Assembly (NCBI GenBank): GCA_934320845.1 | Contig: CAKRFU010000010.1 | Location: 54,099-118,098 of the forward strand | Length of the DNA: 64,000 bases | Direction: 5' to 3' | Source of the DNA: an uncultured Lachnospiraceae bacterium | Lineage (GTDB): Bacteria > Bacillota > Clostridia > Lachnospirales > Lachnospiraceae | Shown here: piece after piece, positions 1 to 9,960 of the stretch | Numbering within the stretch: position 1 is the stretch's first letter | Layout of the letters: every line of letters begins with the position of its first letter | The notes under the pieces: generated by a model | Database searches by the model: none | What the model saw: the letters and a program-made list of their open reading frames with translations, nothing else | What the model was told of the DNA's origin: nothing | Position numbers and translations under genes: made by a program

Positions 1-1290
1 ATTCAGGTATGGGTAAACCGTTCAAGCCAGTATGTACAGATAATGCAGAAGATGATTGACGAGAAATTTACACCTCAGACAGGAATTAATGTTGATATAA
101 GTATTATGCCTGACCAGTACAAACTTGTACTTTCAAATTCATCGGGAAATGCACCTGATGTTGCAACCGGTATCAACTATACTATACCTTACGAGCTTGG
201 TATAAGAGGTGCTCTTGTAAATATGGCACAGTATGATGACTTTAAAGAGTCTACAGATGGTTATGAGCCGGGATTTTTCATGACAGGTTCGATAGGTGAC
301 GGAATTTATTCAATGCCTGAGACAATGAACTTCTGGGTACTGTTCTACAGGTCAGACGTTCTTGAAAAACTTAATCTTGAAGTTCCACAGACAATGGATG
401 ATGTAATAGCAATGCTTCCAAAACTTCAGATGAGAGGTTTGAATTTCTACTATCCGACAGCGGGTATGACACTTATGAGAAACTTCCATGGTACTACACC
501 TCTTATTGTGCAGAATGATGGTTCACTTTATGCTAAGACAGCAGCAGAGGGTACAGCACTTGGAAATGAGAAATCAGTTAACGGTTTCACAAAACTTACA
601 GATTTGTTTACAGTTTACAATATGCCTGTAAATGTTGATAACTTCTATCAGCATTTCAGAAACGGTGATATGCCTATAGGTATTGCCGATTATGCAACAT
701 TTAACATGCTTACAAATGCAGCTCCTGAACTTTCAAGTTCATGGAAAGTTGCACTTATTCCGGGAACTAAGAAATCAGATGGAACAATCGACCGTTCAGT
801 CTGTGGATGTGCCGAGAGTAGCGTAATCTTTAAGAGTAACACTGAGAGACAGAAGAAAGCCTGGGAATTTGTTAAATGGTGGTCATCAACAGAGACACAG
901 GCTGAGTTCGGACAGACAATTCAGATTACATATGGTGATGAATATATCTGGCCGACAGCAAATACAAAGGCATTTGCTCAGCTTCCTATAAACTCAGACA
1001 CAAAGAGTGTTGTTGAACAGACAGCAAAAAATGTTAAGGACGTTGCGAGAGTTCCGGGTACATATCTTCTTGAGCGTGAAATCAGTAACACATTCAACGA
1101 TATTGCCGTAAACGGTAACAATGAACAGACACGTATAGACAAAGCGGTTAAGACCGTAAACCACGAGTTTGAAAGAAAACTTGAGGAATTTGGATATAAT
1201 GACAGTGATGGCAAAGTAATAAAAGATTATAATATTCCGACTTATGAGTCTGTAAAGAAACTGCTTGACAGAACAGATAGCGATGAATAG
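1..1290 (+). CDS. Extracellular sugar-binding protein of an ABC importer, 5' end missing
   Basis: The reading frame is open from base 1, so the first ATG inside the window (43) is not the true start and the signal peptide lies outside. The visible 429 codons match the C-terminal half of a family 1 extracellular solute-binding protein, with the typical segments [31 protein letters not shown] and [20 protein letters not shown]. It would capture an oligosaccharide at the cell surface and deliver it to the permeases encoded directly downstream. The next gene begins within 30 bases, so they are co-transcribed. The C-terminal stretch after about residue 330 of the fragment is extended and helical, as in the large Lachnospiraceae and Paenibacillus members. 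The ligand is inferred from the neighbourhood (arabinan enzymes), not from binding residues. Confidence 0.85.
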   Translation: MQVWVNRSSQYVQIMQKMIDEKFTPQTGINVDISIMPDQYKLVLSNSSGNAPDVATGINYTIPYELGIRGALVNMAQYDDFKESTDGYEPGFFMTGSIGDGIYSMPETMNFWVLFYRSDVLEKLNLEVPQTMDDVIAMLPKLQMRGLNFYYPTAGMTLMRNFHGTTPLIVQNDGSLYAKTAAEGTALGNEKSVNGFTKLTDLFTVYNMPVNVDNFYQHFRNGDMPIGIADYATFNMLTNAAPELSSSWKVALIPGTKKSDGTIDRSVCGCAESSVIFKSNTERQKKAWEFVKWWSSTETQAEFGQTIQITYGDEYIWPTANTKAFAQLPINSDTKSVVEQTAKNVKDVARVPGTYLLEREISNTFNDIAVNGNNEQTRIDKAVKTVNHEFERKLEEFGYNDSDGKVIKDYNIPTYESVKKLLDRTDSDE

Positions 1291-1315
1291 TATAATCGGA
1301 GGGATGAGAAAGAAT

Positions 1316-2269
1316 ATGGCTAACGAGAATAAAGAAAAATTAGTTAAAAAGCCCGGTAAAAAGAAAACCGGCATTAGAAAAAGAGAAAATTCAAACACAA
1401 ACGGTTATCTCTTTATGCTGCCATATGCTCTTATGTTTGTGGTATTCATATTACTTCCGACAGTGTTGGCGGTTGTACTTTCATTCACAAACTTTAATGC
1501 AATTCAGTTTCCGTCTTTTGTAGGATTTTTGAATTACATTACACTTATTACGAGTGATGAAGTATTTATGCAGTATGTATTGCCAAATACCGTATTGTAT
1601 GCGGTTGTTGTAGGTATCGGAGGATATATTTTATCCTTCGTGCTTGCATGGGCACTTTGTAACCTTACAAAACTTCCAAGAACAATATTTGCTTTGATAT
1701 TGTACTCACCTAGTATGACAGCAGGTGTAGCCATGACCGTACTTTGGAAGGTTATTTTCTCAGGAGATCAGACAGGTCTTTTAAATGCATGGCTTATGAA
1801 TCTTGGTCTTATAGACGAACCAATCATATGGCTTGTAAATACAAAATACCTTTTACCTATAGTTATCATCATTGGTCTTTGGTCATCAATGGGTGTAGGT
1901 TTCCTCTCAATGATAGCAGGTATCTTAAATTCAAACGAAGAGCTTTATGAAGCAGCTGCCATTGACGGAATTAAGAACCGTTTCCAGGAAATGATATACA
2001 TAACAATTCCACAGATGAAACCGCAGATGTTGTTTGCGGCAGTTATGGCTATCGTAAATGCGTTCCAGAATGGTCTTATATCTACACAGCTTACAGGTAA
2101 TCCTTCACCGGGATATGCGGCACAGCTTATTGTAAACCATATCGAAGATTATGGTTTCCTCAGATATGAGATGGGATATGCAGCAGCAGTTTCAGTAGTA
2201 TTGTTGTTAATCGTTCAGATTTTCTCAAAGGCAGCAAATGCGCTTTTGACTGAAAAAGACGATTTTTAA
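1316..2269 (+). CDS. Sugar ABC transporter permease, MalF/LplB type
   Basis: This is an integral membrane permease of about 317 residues. A lysine-rich cytoplasmic N-terminus is followed by about six hydrophobic segments starting at [18 protein letters not shown]. The EAA loop that contacts the ATPase is visible as [19 protein letters not shown]. In-frame upstream starts exist (TTG 1265, ATG 1283, ATG 1304), but they overlap the preceding gene or sit against the GGAGGG at 1298-1303. ATG 1316 gives the most usable spacing (12 bases, slightly long), so the exact start is uncertain. It pairs with the permease at 2288 to form the membrane channel. No ATPase gene is present nearby, so a shared MsmX/MsmK-type ATPase encoded elsewhere is expected. 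Confidence 0.88.
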   Translation: MANENKEKLVKKPGKKKTGIRKRENSNTNGYLFMLPYALMFVVFILLPTVLAVVLSFTNFNAIQFPSFVGFLNYITLITSDEVFMQYVLPNTVLYAVVVGIGGYILSFVLAWALCNLTKLPRTIFALILYSPSMTAGVAMTVLWKVIFSGDQTGLLNAWLMNLGLIDEPIIWLVNTKYLLPIVIIIGLWSSMGVGFLSMIAGILNSNEELYEAAAIDGIKNRFQEMIYITIPQMKPQMLFAAVMAIVNAFQNGLISTQLTGNPSPGYAAQLIVNHIEDYGFLRYEMGYAAAVSVVLLLIVQIFSKAANALLTEKDDF

Positions 2270-2287
2270 AAGAGGAGGAAAAAAGAA

Positions 2288-3157
2288 ATGGCATATAAAG
2301 GCAAGAGAATTAATCCTCAGAAGTTTGAAAGAGGACAAATTAAGATTATCGCCATATTATTACCTCTTGTAATATTCATGGCATTACCAATCGTGTTTAT
2401 CGCAAACCATGCGTTTAAGCCTATGGATGAGTTGTTTGCATTCCCACCTACATTCTTTGTAAGAAATGCAACACTTGAAAACTTTACAAAACTTATCAAG
2501 TTCAGCCGTACGGCAGGTGTTCCACTCAGCCGTTATGTATTTAACAGTTTGCTTGTTACAGGTCTTACAGTAGGATTATCACTCCTGTTTACAACATTCG
2601 CTGCATTTGCACTTGCAAAGTTAAAATTCAAGGGCAGACAGCTTATGATGGATATCAACCAGCTTGCATTGATGTTCGTTGCAACAGCAGTTCTTATTCC
2701 AAGATACCTTGTTATCTGTAAAGTAGGACTTATTGACAGCATCTGGGCTCATATTTTACCACTGCTCGCTTATCCGGTAGCACTTTTCCTTGTTAAGCAG
2801 TTCGTAGAGCAGGTTCCTGATTCGCTTATCGAAGCAGCTTACATCGATGGTGCGACAGACTGGACGGTTTACAGAAAAATCATTATTCCGATGATAAAAC
2901 CGGCCATAGCAACAGCAGCTATTCTTGTTTTCCAGCAGGTTTGGGTAAATATGGAAACATCAAACTATTATGTAAATGATGACAGTATGAAGACGTTGAC
3001 GTTCTATATGAACTCACTTGTCAATGTAAATAACACAGTATCCGGTCAGGGTATGGCGGCGGCAGCCTCACTTATTTTGTTTGTTCCTAACCTCGTGTTG
3101 TTTATCATACTTCAGAATAATGTCATGAACACAATGGCACATTCAGGTATCAAGTAA
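2288..3157 (+). CDS. Sugar ABC transporter permease, MalG/YtcP type
   Basis: This 289-residue inner-membrane permease is the second half of the heterodimeric channel. Hydrophobic segments start at IIAILLPLVIFMALPIVFI. The conserved EAA motif reads SLIEAAYIDGATDWTVYRKI near residue 190. It has a strong AGAGGAGG ribosome site 9 bases before the ATG and lies 18 bases after the first permease, so translation is probably coupled. The family imports oligosaccharides in CUT1-type systems. Assignment to arabino-oligosaccharides is inferred only from the downstream enzymes. Confidence 0.88.
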   Translation: MAYKGKRINPQKFERGQIKIIAILLPLVIFMALPIVFIANHAFKPMDELFAFPPTFFVRNATLENFTKLIKFSRTAGVPLSRYVFNSLLVTGLTVGLSLLFTTFAAFALAKLKFKGRQLMMDINQLALMFVATAVLIPRYLVICKVGLIDSIWAHILPLLAYPVALFLVKQFVEQVPDSLIEAAYIDGATDWTVYRKIIIPMIKPAIATAAILVFQQVWVNMETSNYYVNDDSMKTLTFYMNSLVNVNNTVSGQGMAAAASLILFVPNLVLFIILQNNVMNTMAHSGIK

Positions 3158-3190
3158 AATGCAGCTAGAGGAGGAGAAGGAACAGACATT

Positions 3191-5254
3191 ATGAAAAAGA
3201 ATAATAAATTATTTAGAATTGTTTCTGTATTGCTCTTAGCATTCGTTATTACGCTGACTTCCGGAGCCGGTTCTGCATTAGTATCTGCAGAAACACCATA
3301 CCGAACATTTACAAATGACGGTTATGGAAGAACGATGGAAACTCAGACAGCGTACCTTGCAAAAAAGACACTCATAAAATTCGGTGAAGAATTTATGAGC
3401 AACCCGAATGACATGTACATTACAGAGGACGGCACAATATATGTAGCCGACACCGGAAATGGAAGAATTCTGGTTGGTACAGCAGATGGAAAATTATTAA
3501 AAATTATCGGTAAAGGAAAGTTAAAAACTCCTACAGGAGTATTTGTAACTGAGAACAAAAACATTTATGTAGCCGATAGAGACGGAAAAGCCGTTTATGT
3601 ATTTGGTCAGGACGGAAAAGTAATTAACAAATATACAAAACCTGACAGTCCGCTTTATGGTGACGGACTTGACTTCCTTCCACAGAAGATAGTCGTAAAT
3701 GATGCGGGTGTTATGTATATTGTGTGTCAGTCAAATACAAACGGTATCGTAGAAATTTCACCTGAAGAAGGAGGAACATTCCTCGGATACTTCGGTACAA
3801 ACTATGCTGCAGTAAGTCTTCAGACAATGATTTATCGTGCAATTCTTACTGATGAGCAGAGAGCAAAGATGGTAAGTAATATGCCATCAACACCTGACAA
3901 CCTTTCGATTGATTCAAAGGGACTTATCTACACTGTAACTCGTGGTGATGAAAATCTTACACTCAAAAGACTTAACATCGCAGGTACAAACCTTATCAAA
4001 GGTGGTGTGGATGATTATGATGAGTCACCTGCTGCAGTTACAACAGGTAATCATGATAATATCTATGTGGCATCATCACAGGGTTATATCTATGAGTACA
4101 ATAAGCAGGGTGAACTTCTTTATGTATTCGCAGGAACTGATGACGGTACACAGCGTGTAGGTCTTTCTACACAGGTTACAAGTATTCAGGTAGATTCAAA
4201 GGATAATATTTATATTCTTGATTCTGAAAAGAAACAGATTCAGGTATATGAGCCTTCTGAATTTACACAGCTTTTACATAATGCACTTTACCTTTACTCA
4301 AAGGGTCATTACACAGAGAGTAAAAAACCTTTACAGCAGGTTCTTCAGATGAACAGCATGTTTGATTATGCTAACAAGGCTATGGGACGTGCATATTTCC
4401 AGGAAGAAAATTACAAGATGGCACTTAAGTATGCCAGACTTGCAAAAGATTATGAAGGATATTCAGATGCTTTCTGGGAAATAAGAAATGAGTGGCTGAA
4501 AAAGAATATCGTTGCAGTACTTCTTATAATAGTTGCACTTTGGGCGGCATACAAGGTTGTTATGGTTCTTGACCGAAAGAAAGCAATTCTTGCCAAACCG
4601 AAAGCGGCTGTGGCTAAATTTAAGGAAAACAAATTTGTATCCAATGTATGTTACTCTAAATATTATATGAGACATCCTATAGATGGTTCGTATGGTATAG
4701 CGAGAGAGGGCAGGGCATCATGGTCTGCACCGTCATTTATACTTGTTATATTCATGCTTGAGTATATCATCAATAAATATCTTTGCGGATTCTTGCAAAA
4801 GACTATAAGAGAAGGAAGATATGAGATATTCTCAGATATAGGAAAGATAGTTATTGTAATGCTTGCAGTTACACTTTGTAATTATCTTGTATGTACTATC
4901 AATGAAGGTGAAGGTACAGTGAAGAAGATTTATACATACTTCTGCTATTCACTTCTTCCATATGTAGTATATATACCATTTAGTTTTATTTTGTCACACA
5001 TTCTTACAACAAACGAGCAGTTCCTTATTACATTACTTAACTATGTAATTGTAGGATGGATAGTTGTTCTTATAATACTTGGTATAAAAGAGGTAAACAA
5101 CTACACGGCAAAAGAAACAGCCAAAGTTATCTTTATAACGATATTTACAATTTTAATAATGGCACTCATCATATTCATTATTTATGTATTATGGGCTCAG
5201 GTATTTGAGTTTATCAGTGCTGTATTTGGAGAGGTGGTGTACCGATTTGGCTAA
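3191..5254 (+). CDS. NHL-repeat / TPR / Yip1-domain membrane protein
   Basis: This 687-residue protein has three parts. A signal peptide (about 1-33, ending SALVSA) leads into an extracytoplasmic beta-propeller of NHL-type repeats (about 50-370, recurring pattern such as DMYITEDGTIYVADTGNGRI). A short TPR-like helical pair follows (about 375-430, PLQQVLQMNSMFDYANKAMG), then a transmembrane segment near 437-458. The C-terminal half is a five-helix Yip1-like membrane domain. It sits between two permease pairs, and homologues in Lachnospiraceae and Paenibacillus occur in the same position. The role is not known. A sensing or assembly partner of the transporters is an inference from constant neighbourhood. 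The stop overlaps the next gene by 8 bases, which suggests translational coupling. Confidence 0.75.
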   Translation: MKKNNKLFRIVSVLLLAFVITLTSGAGSALVSAETPYRTFTNDGYGRTMETQTAYLAKKTLIKFGEEFMSNPNDMYITEDGTIYVADTGNGRILVGTADGKLLKIIGKGKLKTPTGVFVTENKNIYVADRDGKAVYVFGQDGKVINKYTKPDSPLYGDGLDFLPQKIVVNDAGVMYIVCQSNTNGIVEISPEEGGTFLGYFGTNYAAVSLQTMIYRAILTDEQRAKMVSNMPSTPDNLSIDSKGLIYTVTRGDENLTLKRLNIAGTNLIKGGVDDYDESPAAVTTGNHDNIYVASSQGYIYEYNKQGELLYVFAGTDDGTQRVGLSTQVTSIQVDSKDNIYILDSEKKQIQVYEPSEFTQLLHNALYLYSKGHYTESKKPLQQVLQMNSMFDYANKAMGRAYFQEENYKMALKYARLAKDYEGYSDAFWEIRNEWLKKNIVAVLLIIVALWAAYKVVMVLDRKKAILAKPKAAVAKFKENKFVSNVCYSKYYMRHPIDGSYGIAREGRASWSAPSFILVIFMLEYIINKYLCGFLQKTIREGRYEIFSDIGKIVIVMLAVTLCNYLVCTINEGEGTVKKIYTYFCYSLLPYVVYIPFSFILSHILTTNEQFLITLLNYVIVGWIVVLIILGIKEVNNYTAKETAKVIFITIFTILIMALIIFIIYVLWAQVFEFISAVFGEVVYRFG

Positions 5255-7595
5255 GAATAAGAAAAAAATCATAGCAATACTTAGTGCATTGGCACTTATA
5301 GTTACGGCAGTACCTGTTATCTCACATGCTACAAATGTTGACTCAGATAACGATGCAACATCAGAGTCAACGGATGCTTCAAGCTCAACAGATGCTTCAT
5401 CAGAGAAAAAAGATGAAAATACAAATCAGGTCAAGGGTGACGGAGAGGTTGTCCAGGATGGTGCCGTAGGTAAGGTTGACAAGTCAAAATGGATAACACT
5501 TAAAGATTACAAGCTTGTTGCCGAAAACGACACATACAAAATGTACTTATATGAGCCTCGTCTTTCAATAATGCTTCAGAATAAAAAGACAGGAAAGATA
5601 ATGGAGTCTACACTCAGCGATGAGAAAGATGACGGTAACAGTAACAGTATATGGAATGGTTATATGAAATCAGGTATTGTTATCAATGCAATCAAAGATG
5701 CAAAGAACACATATCAGGTTGACCTTATAAACAATTCAAATACAATAAATGTAAACAAGGAATCTGATGGATTCACGGCTGACATCTATTTTGATGAATA
5801 TCAGTTCGGACTTTCGGTAAGCGTTAAGCTTGATGGCGAAGATGTTGTAGTATCAGTTCCTGACAAATCAATCAAAGAAGATGCAGATGGAATTTATATT
5901 TCAACTATAAGTTTATTCCCACTCATGGGCTATACATATCTTGATGATGAGCAGGGATACATGCTTATTCCTGACGGAAACGGAGCACTTATCAATCTCG
6001 ACAATAAAGAGGGAAGATATACTACAGGATTTTCTCAGAACATTTACGGAAATGATGCCGGATTTGATGATTCGGAAGTAAAGACATATCTCTGGGATAA
6101 GATTGATATGGTAGAGGATGCAAACGAAGTAATTGCACCAATTTTTGGTATGGCTCATACAAAGCAGCAGCTTGGATATATCGCAGTTGTAGAAAGCGGT
6201 GATAAGCGTGCGAGCATTGAAGCTCATCCAAACGGAGTTATGGTAAACTATAATCGTTGTTTCGCAAAGTTTAAGTTGAGAGATATTTATGTACAGCCTC
6301 TTAACAACTCAAATTCAGGAACAATTACAAAAGCAGAAGATAAGCGTACACACATGGATATGACAGTAAGATACATGCTGCTTTCAGGTAATGATGCAAA
6401 TTATTCTGCAATGGCAACAAGATATCGTAACTATCTTCTTGATAATGGTCTTCTTGAAAAGAAAGATGATTCTTACAACACAAGAGTAGATTTCCTTGGA
6501 ACAGACAGAGAAGAATTCCTTGTTGGAACTAAAGCTGTTACGATGACAACAACAGAAAATATTTCCGAGATATTCGGTGAGTTAAAGAAGAATGGTGTTT
6601 CAAGTCTTATCTCAATGTACAAGGGATGGCAGAAAGGTGGTCTTTACAATGTGCCTATCACAAAGTATAAAGCTGACAGACATATTGGAGGCACATCAAA
6701 ACTTACAAATCTTATAAAAGATTCAGCGAAGGATAATTACCAGGTGTATCTTTACAATGATGCATTAAGACTTAATCCTTCAACAAACAAGCTTACATAC
6801 GATATGATAAAGCAGGTTAACAAGAGAACTTTCAAAGAGGAAGAAAAGAAAGAAGTTTATGATACTTTCTATTATCTCACACCGACAAAAGCTAATGATG
6901 ACCTCAAAAAGTTTGTATCATCATATACAGATGATGGAGTTAAGAATCTTGCAGTAGCAGGACTTAGCAATACAATCTTTTCATACAGCTTGAAGGGAAA
7001 TTATTATACAAGATGCAATACAGCAGAGAGTAATGAAAAACTCATAAATGATGTTGCAAAGAATACTAATCTTGTACTTGAACAGCCTGTATCTTACTTA
7101 TGGAAAGATACAAATGCATTCCTTGATATGCCTCTCGGTTCATCTGATTATATGTATATTGATGAGGAAGTACCTTTTATTTCAATGGTACTCAAGGGAA
7201 TTATTCCAATGTATTCAGATTATGTAAACTTTGAAGCTAACAAACAGGAATTCCTCTTACAGATGGTTGAAGCCGGTGTATACCCTTCATTCTATGTAAC
7301 TTATGAAAATTCATCAGACCTTATCTATACAAACTCATCAGATCTTTACAGTACAGAGTACAAGACATACAAAGATACTATTGTTGAGTATGATAAGGAT
7401 TTAAGAGCAGTAAACGAACTCACAAAGGGTTCAACTATTAAGAATCATGAGAAACTTAAAAACGGAGTTACGGTTGTAACCTATGACAATGGAGTAAAGA
7501 TTTTTGTGAACTACACGGACATTACAAGAACGGTAGACGGAGTTAAAGTTGGACCTATGTCATATTCATATAAGGCAGGTGAGACGAATGAGTGA
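5247..7595 (+). CDS. DUF5696 secreted protein of the sugar-uptake island
   Basis: Translation most likely starts at TTG 5247: this places a GGAGAGGTGG ribosome site upstream and leaves a clean signal peptide (KNKKKIIAILSALALIVTA). The longer frame from 5184 would run inside the previous gene. The product of about 782 residues has an Asp/Ser/Thr-rich linker (about 30-65). The DUF5696 region follows, with the landmark YMLIPDGNGALINLDN around residue 235 and a barrel-like second half. The family is repeatedly encoded beside carbohydrate ABC permeases in Firmicutes. I know of no demonstrated activity, though the barrel-like part makes a glycosidase-like fold conceivable. It overlaps the next permease by 8 bases. 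Confidence 0.75.
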   Translation: MAKNKKKIIAILSALALIVTAVPVISHATNVDSDNDATSESTDASSSTDASSEKKDENTNQVKGDGEVVQDGAVGKVDKSKWITLKDYKLVAENDTYKMYLYEPRLSIMLQNKKTGKIMESTLSDEKDDGNSNSIWNGYMKSGIVINAIKDAKNTYQVDLINNSNTINVNKESDGFTADIYFDEYQFGLSVSVKLDGEDVVVSVPDKSIKEDADGIYISTISLFPLMGYTYLDDEQGYMLIPDGNGALINLDNKEGRYTTGFSQNIYGNDAGFDDSEVKTYLWDKIDMVEDANEVIAPIFGMAHTKQQLGYIAVVESGDKRASIEAHPNGVMVNYNRCFAKFKLRDIYVQPLNNSNSGTITKAEDKRTHMDMTVRYMLLSGNDANYSAMATRYRNYLLDNGLLEKKDDSYNTRVDFLGTDREEFLVGTKAVTMTTTENISEIFGELKKNGVSSLISMYKGWQKGGLYNVPITKYKADRHIGGTSKLTNLIKDSAKDNYQVYLYNDALRLNPSTNKLTYDMIKQVNKRTFKEEEKKEVYDTFYYLTPTKANDDLKKFVSSYTDDGVKNLAVAGLSNTIFSYSLKGNYYTRCNTAESNEKLINDVAKNTNLVLEQPVSYLWKDTNAFLDMPLGSSDYMYIDEEVPFISMVLKGIIPMYSDYVNFEANKQEFLLQMVEAGVYPSFYVTYENSSDLIYTNSSDLYSTEYKTYKDTIVEYDKDLRAVNELTKGSTIKNHEKLKNGVTVVTYDNGVKIFVNYTDITRTVDGVKVGPMSYSYKAGETNE

Positions 7596-8640
7596 AGAAA
7601 TGAGTAAGAAGAAAAAATTGACAAAAGAAGAAAAGCAGCAGTTAAAACAGCTTAAAAAGAGTGCGAAACCCGGAAAACTTGCAAAAAGGGATGCAATTAC
7701 GGGAATACTCTTTATATCTCCATGGATAGTCGGAGCACTTTTATTCCTTGCTTACCCATTGATCACATCATTCAGGTATGCATTAAATAATATCCGTATT
7801 ACTCCAATGGGAATGAATTTTACATTTGTAGGTTACGGTAACTTTACACAGATACTTTTATCAGAGTCAGACTTTTTGACAAAATTGATAGATTATGTGG
7901 TATCAACAGTAGTTTCAGTACCTATCATCGTGGTATTTGCACTCATAATTTCCATGATGCTTAACCAGAAGATAAAAGGAAAAGGATTTTTCAGACTTAT
8001 CTTTTTCCTTCCGGTTATCATCGTAAGCGGACCTATCCTCGGAATGTTAAATGCTCAGGGAGCAGGAAGTATTACATCAATTGATACACAGGCTATTACA
8101 GAAGCAATCAAAGGCTTCCTGCCAAGTGCACTTGCAACACCTATTTCAGAACTTTTTGAAAACATGGTAACAATTCTTTGGTATTCGGGTGTACAGATTC
8201 TTATATTCCTGTCAGCATTACAGAAGATTGACAGAGCAATGTATGAAGCTGCTAAGATTGATGGTGGTTCAGGCTGGGAATGTTTCTGGAAGATAACACT
8301 TCCAAACATCAAGCCGATGATACTTTTGAATCTTGTTTATACTATAGTATTTATATCAAACAACGACCAAAACTCAATTATAGGATTGATAAAGGATGCC
8401 ATGTTCTCCGGAACAGAGGAAAAAGGATATGGATATGCATCAGCAATGGCTTGGTTATATTCATTAGTAGTTCTTATTATAGTAGGTCTGTTCTCGCTTG
8501 TATTCTTTGCTAAGAAAGATGTATATGAGAAGCAGGTTAAGAGAGCTAAGAAAGCACATAAGAAAGAGCAGCGTCAGTTGAAGAAGATAGAAAGGAGGAG
8601 CGCAAGAAATGCTAAAAAGAACGCAAAAGCAGCAGCCTAG
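7588..8640 (+). CDS. Sugar ABC transporter permease (second system), MalF type
   Basis: A membrane permease of about 350 residues. The ATG at 7588 is preceded by an AAGGCAGG-like ribosome site and overlaps the DUF5696 stop, so the two genes are translationally coupled. A charged Lys-rich N-terminus precedes the first transmembrane span (ITGILFISPWIVGALLFL). The EAA loop is RAMYEAAKIDGGSGWECFWK. The C-terminus is an unusually long Lys/Arg-rich cytoplasmic tail (about 305-350). It forms a pair with the gene at 8609, which begins 32 bases before this one ends. Confidence 0.88.
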   Translation: MSEEMSKKKKLTKEEKQQLKQLKKSAKPGKLAKRDAITGILFISPWIVGALLFLAYPLITSFRYALNNIRITPMGMNFTFVGYGNFTQILLSESDFLTKLIDYVVSTVVSVPIIVVFALIISMMLNQKIKGKGFFRLIFFLPVIIVSGPILGMLNAQGAGSITSIDTQAITEAIKGFLPSALATPISELFENMVTILWYSGVQILIFLSALQKIDRAMYEAAKIDGGSGWECFWKITLPNIKPMILLNLVYTIVFISNNDQNSIIGLIKDAMFSGTEEKGYGYASAMAWLYSLVVLIIVGLFSLVFFAKKDVYEKQVKRAKKAHKKEQRQLKKIERRSARNAKKNAKAAA

Positions 8641-9613
8641 TAATGGGGCAGCACAGGCAGTAGTTTCTACTCAGCCTAAATTCACAAAAGAGAAACTTCG
8701 TAAATTCCTTTTGGGTTCAAAGGAAAGGGAAGGTTTCTTAAAAGTATTCGTAATATATGCACTCCTCATCTGTATCGGATTTATATATATTTATCCTATT
8801 CTTTACATGGTGAGCCAAAGCTTTATGACACTTGATGATTTGCTTGATTCTTCAATCAACTGGATACCATCAAAACTCAATTTAGACAACTATAAGCAGG
8901 CTGCACAGAGTATGGATTTCTGGAAGTCATTCGGACAGAGTATTATTATCGCAGGAGCGCCTACACTTTGTAATCTTCTTTCTTGTTCCGTTATCGGATA
9001 CGGACTTGCACGTTTCGAGTTCCCTGGAAAGAAAGTTGTACTTGGAATAATTATTTTCACATTCATTCTTCCAAGTCAGATAACAATGATTCCTACATAT
9101 GTACTTTACTCAAACATGGGTATTCTTGGTACTATTTGGTCATTTGTACTTCCCGCACTTCTCGGTATGGGAATAAATGCACCGATATTTATACTGATAT
9201 TCTGGCAGTTCTTCAGGCAGGTACCGAAGGTGCTTATAGAAGCTGCACAGATAGACGGAGCCGGATATCTTAAATCATTCTTTAAGATTTCACTTCCGTC
9301 AGCATCACCTGCAATCATCACAGTATCACTTTTCTCATTTGTATGGTACTGGAATGAGTCATATCTCACACAGATGTATGTATCAGGTGTTACAACAAAA
9401 TCAGGCTGGTCATCACTTGTAATTAAACTTGGTGATTTCGCTTCAAACTACTCAGAATATGCGCAGACGGCTACAACGGCTGTAACGAGCATAAACGAAT
9501 CAATCAATATGGCAGGAACAATGCTCAGTATCCTCCCACTTCTTGTAATGTACTTCGTACTTCAGAGATACTTTGTTGAAAGTATTGATAGAACAGGTAT
9601 TACGGGTGAATAA
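8609..9613 (+). CDS. Sugar ABC transporter permease (second system), MalG type
   Basis: A 334-residue permease with a polar N-terminal extension of about 45 residues before the first membrane segment (VFVIYALLICIGFIYIYPIL). The EAA loop reads KVLIEAAQIDGAGYLKSFFK. The start at 8609 is supported by an AGGAGG site 10 bases upstream and lies inside the end of the previous gene. It is the last gene of the permease block. Tandem hairpins and a clear terminator follow, and the cognate lipoprotein at 9961 has its own promoter. Confidence 0.88.
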   Translation: MLKRTQKQQPSNGAAQAVVSTQPKFTKEKLRKFLLGSKEREGFLKVFVIYALLICIGFIYIYPILYMVSQSFMTLDDLLDSSINWIPSKLNLDNYKQAAQSMDFWKSFGQSIIIAGAPTLCNLLSCSVIGYGLARFEFPGKKVVLGIIIFTFILPSQITMIPTYVLYSNMGILGTIWSFVLPALLGMGINAPIFILIFWQFFRQVPKVLIEAAQIDGAGYLKSFFKISLPSASPAIITVSLFSFVWYWNESYLTQMYVSGVTTKSGWSSLVIKLGDFASNYSEYAQTATTAVTSINESINMAGTMLSILPLLVMYFVLQRYFVESIDRTGITGE

Positions 9614-9622
9614 AGTGTGAAG

Positions 9623-9701
9623 ACTACTTCTTAAAGGCTGCAAAGAACGCAGCCTTAGAAGTAGTAACTTCCCACCGAAAAACGCAAAGACAGCGTTTTT
9701 C
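9623..9701 (+). other. Two tandem hairpins after the permease operon
   Basis: Two perfect or near-perfect stems follow each other. The first pairs 9623-9640 with 9648-9665 (arms reading AAGGCTGC / GCAGCCTT and ACTACTTCT / AGAAGTAGT). The second is GAAAAACGC / GCGTTTTTC at 9677-9685 and 9693-9701. They lack long U-tracts, so they may be processing or mRNA-stabilising structures rather than classic terminators. The rest of the 347-base gene-free stretch (9614-9960) holds the terminator at 9771 and the promoter at 9901. Confidence 0.5.
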
Positions 9702-9770
9702 CAAGCTTTTATTATTTTGGATGCAAGTTTTTTTGCATAGATTATATTAAAATCTAAAGAAGTTTTAAAA

Positions 9771-9815
9771 TACCACTAACATGAGGTTTGTTGTTAGTGG
9801 TATTTTTGTGTTTTT
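9771..9815 (+). terminator. Rho-independent terminator of the permease operon
   Basis: An 11-bp perfect stem (TACCACTAACA at 9771-9781 with TGTTAGTGGTA at 9792-9802) is followed by TTTTTGTGTTTTT. It separates the permease genes from the solute-binding lipoprotein gene. Confidence 0.85.
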
Positions 9816-9900
9816 AACATACAAAAATGTATAAATTGTAAATGAATTCATAAAAAGTTAAAATATTTCACAAAAAACTATAGCAATTGTGAAAAAAGTG

Positions 9901-9909
9901 TGATATAAT
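9901..9909 (+). promoter_or_regulatory. Extended -10 promoter for the sugar-binding lipoprotein
   Basis: TGATATAAT is a full extended -10 element, 52 bases before the ATG at 9961. The hexamer 17 bases upstream (TAGCAA) is a poor -35, which the extended -10 may offset. The upstream 80 bases are very A/T-rich. Confidence 0.55.
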
Positions 9910-9960
9910 ATACAACAACAAGTGAGATACTAGATATCGAAATTTTTAAGGAGGAATATT

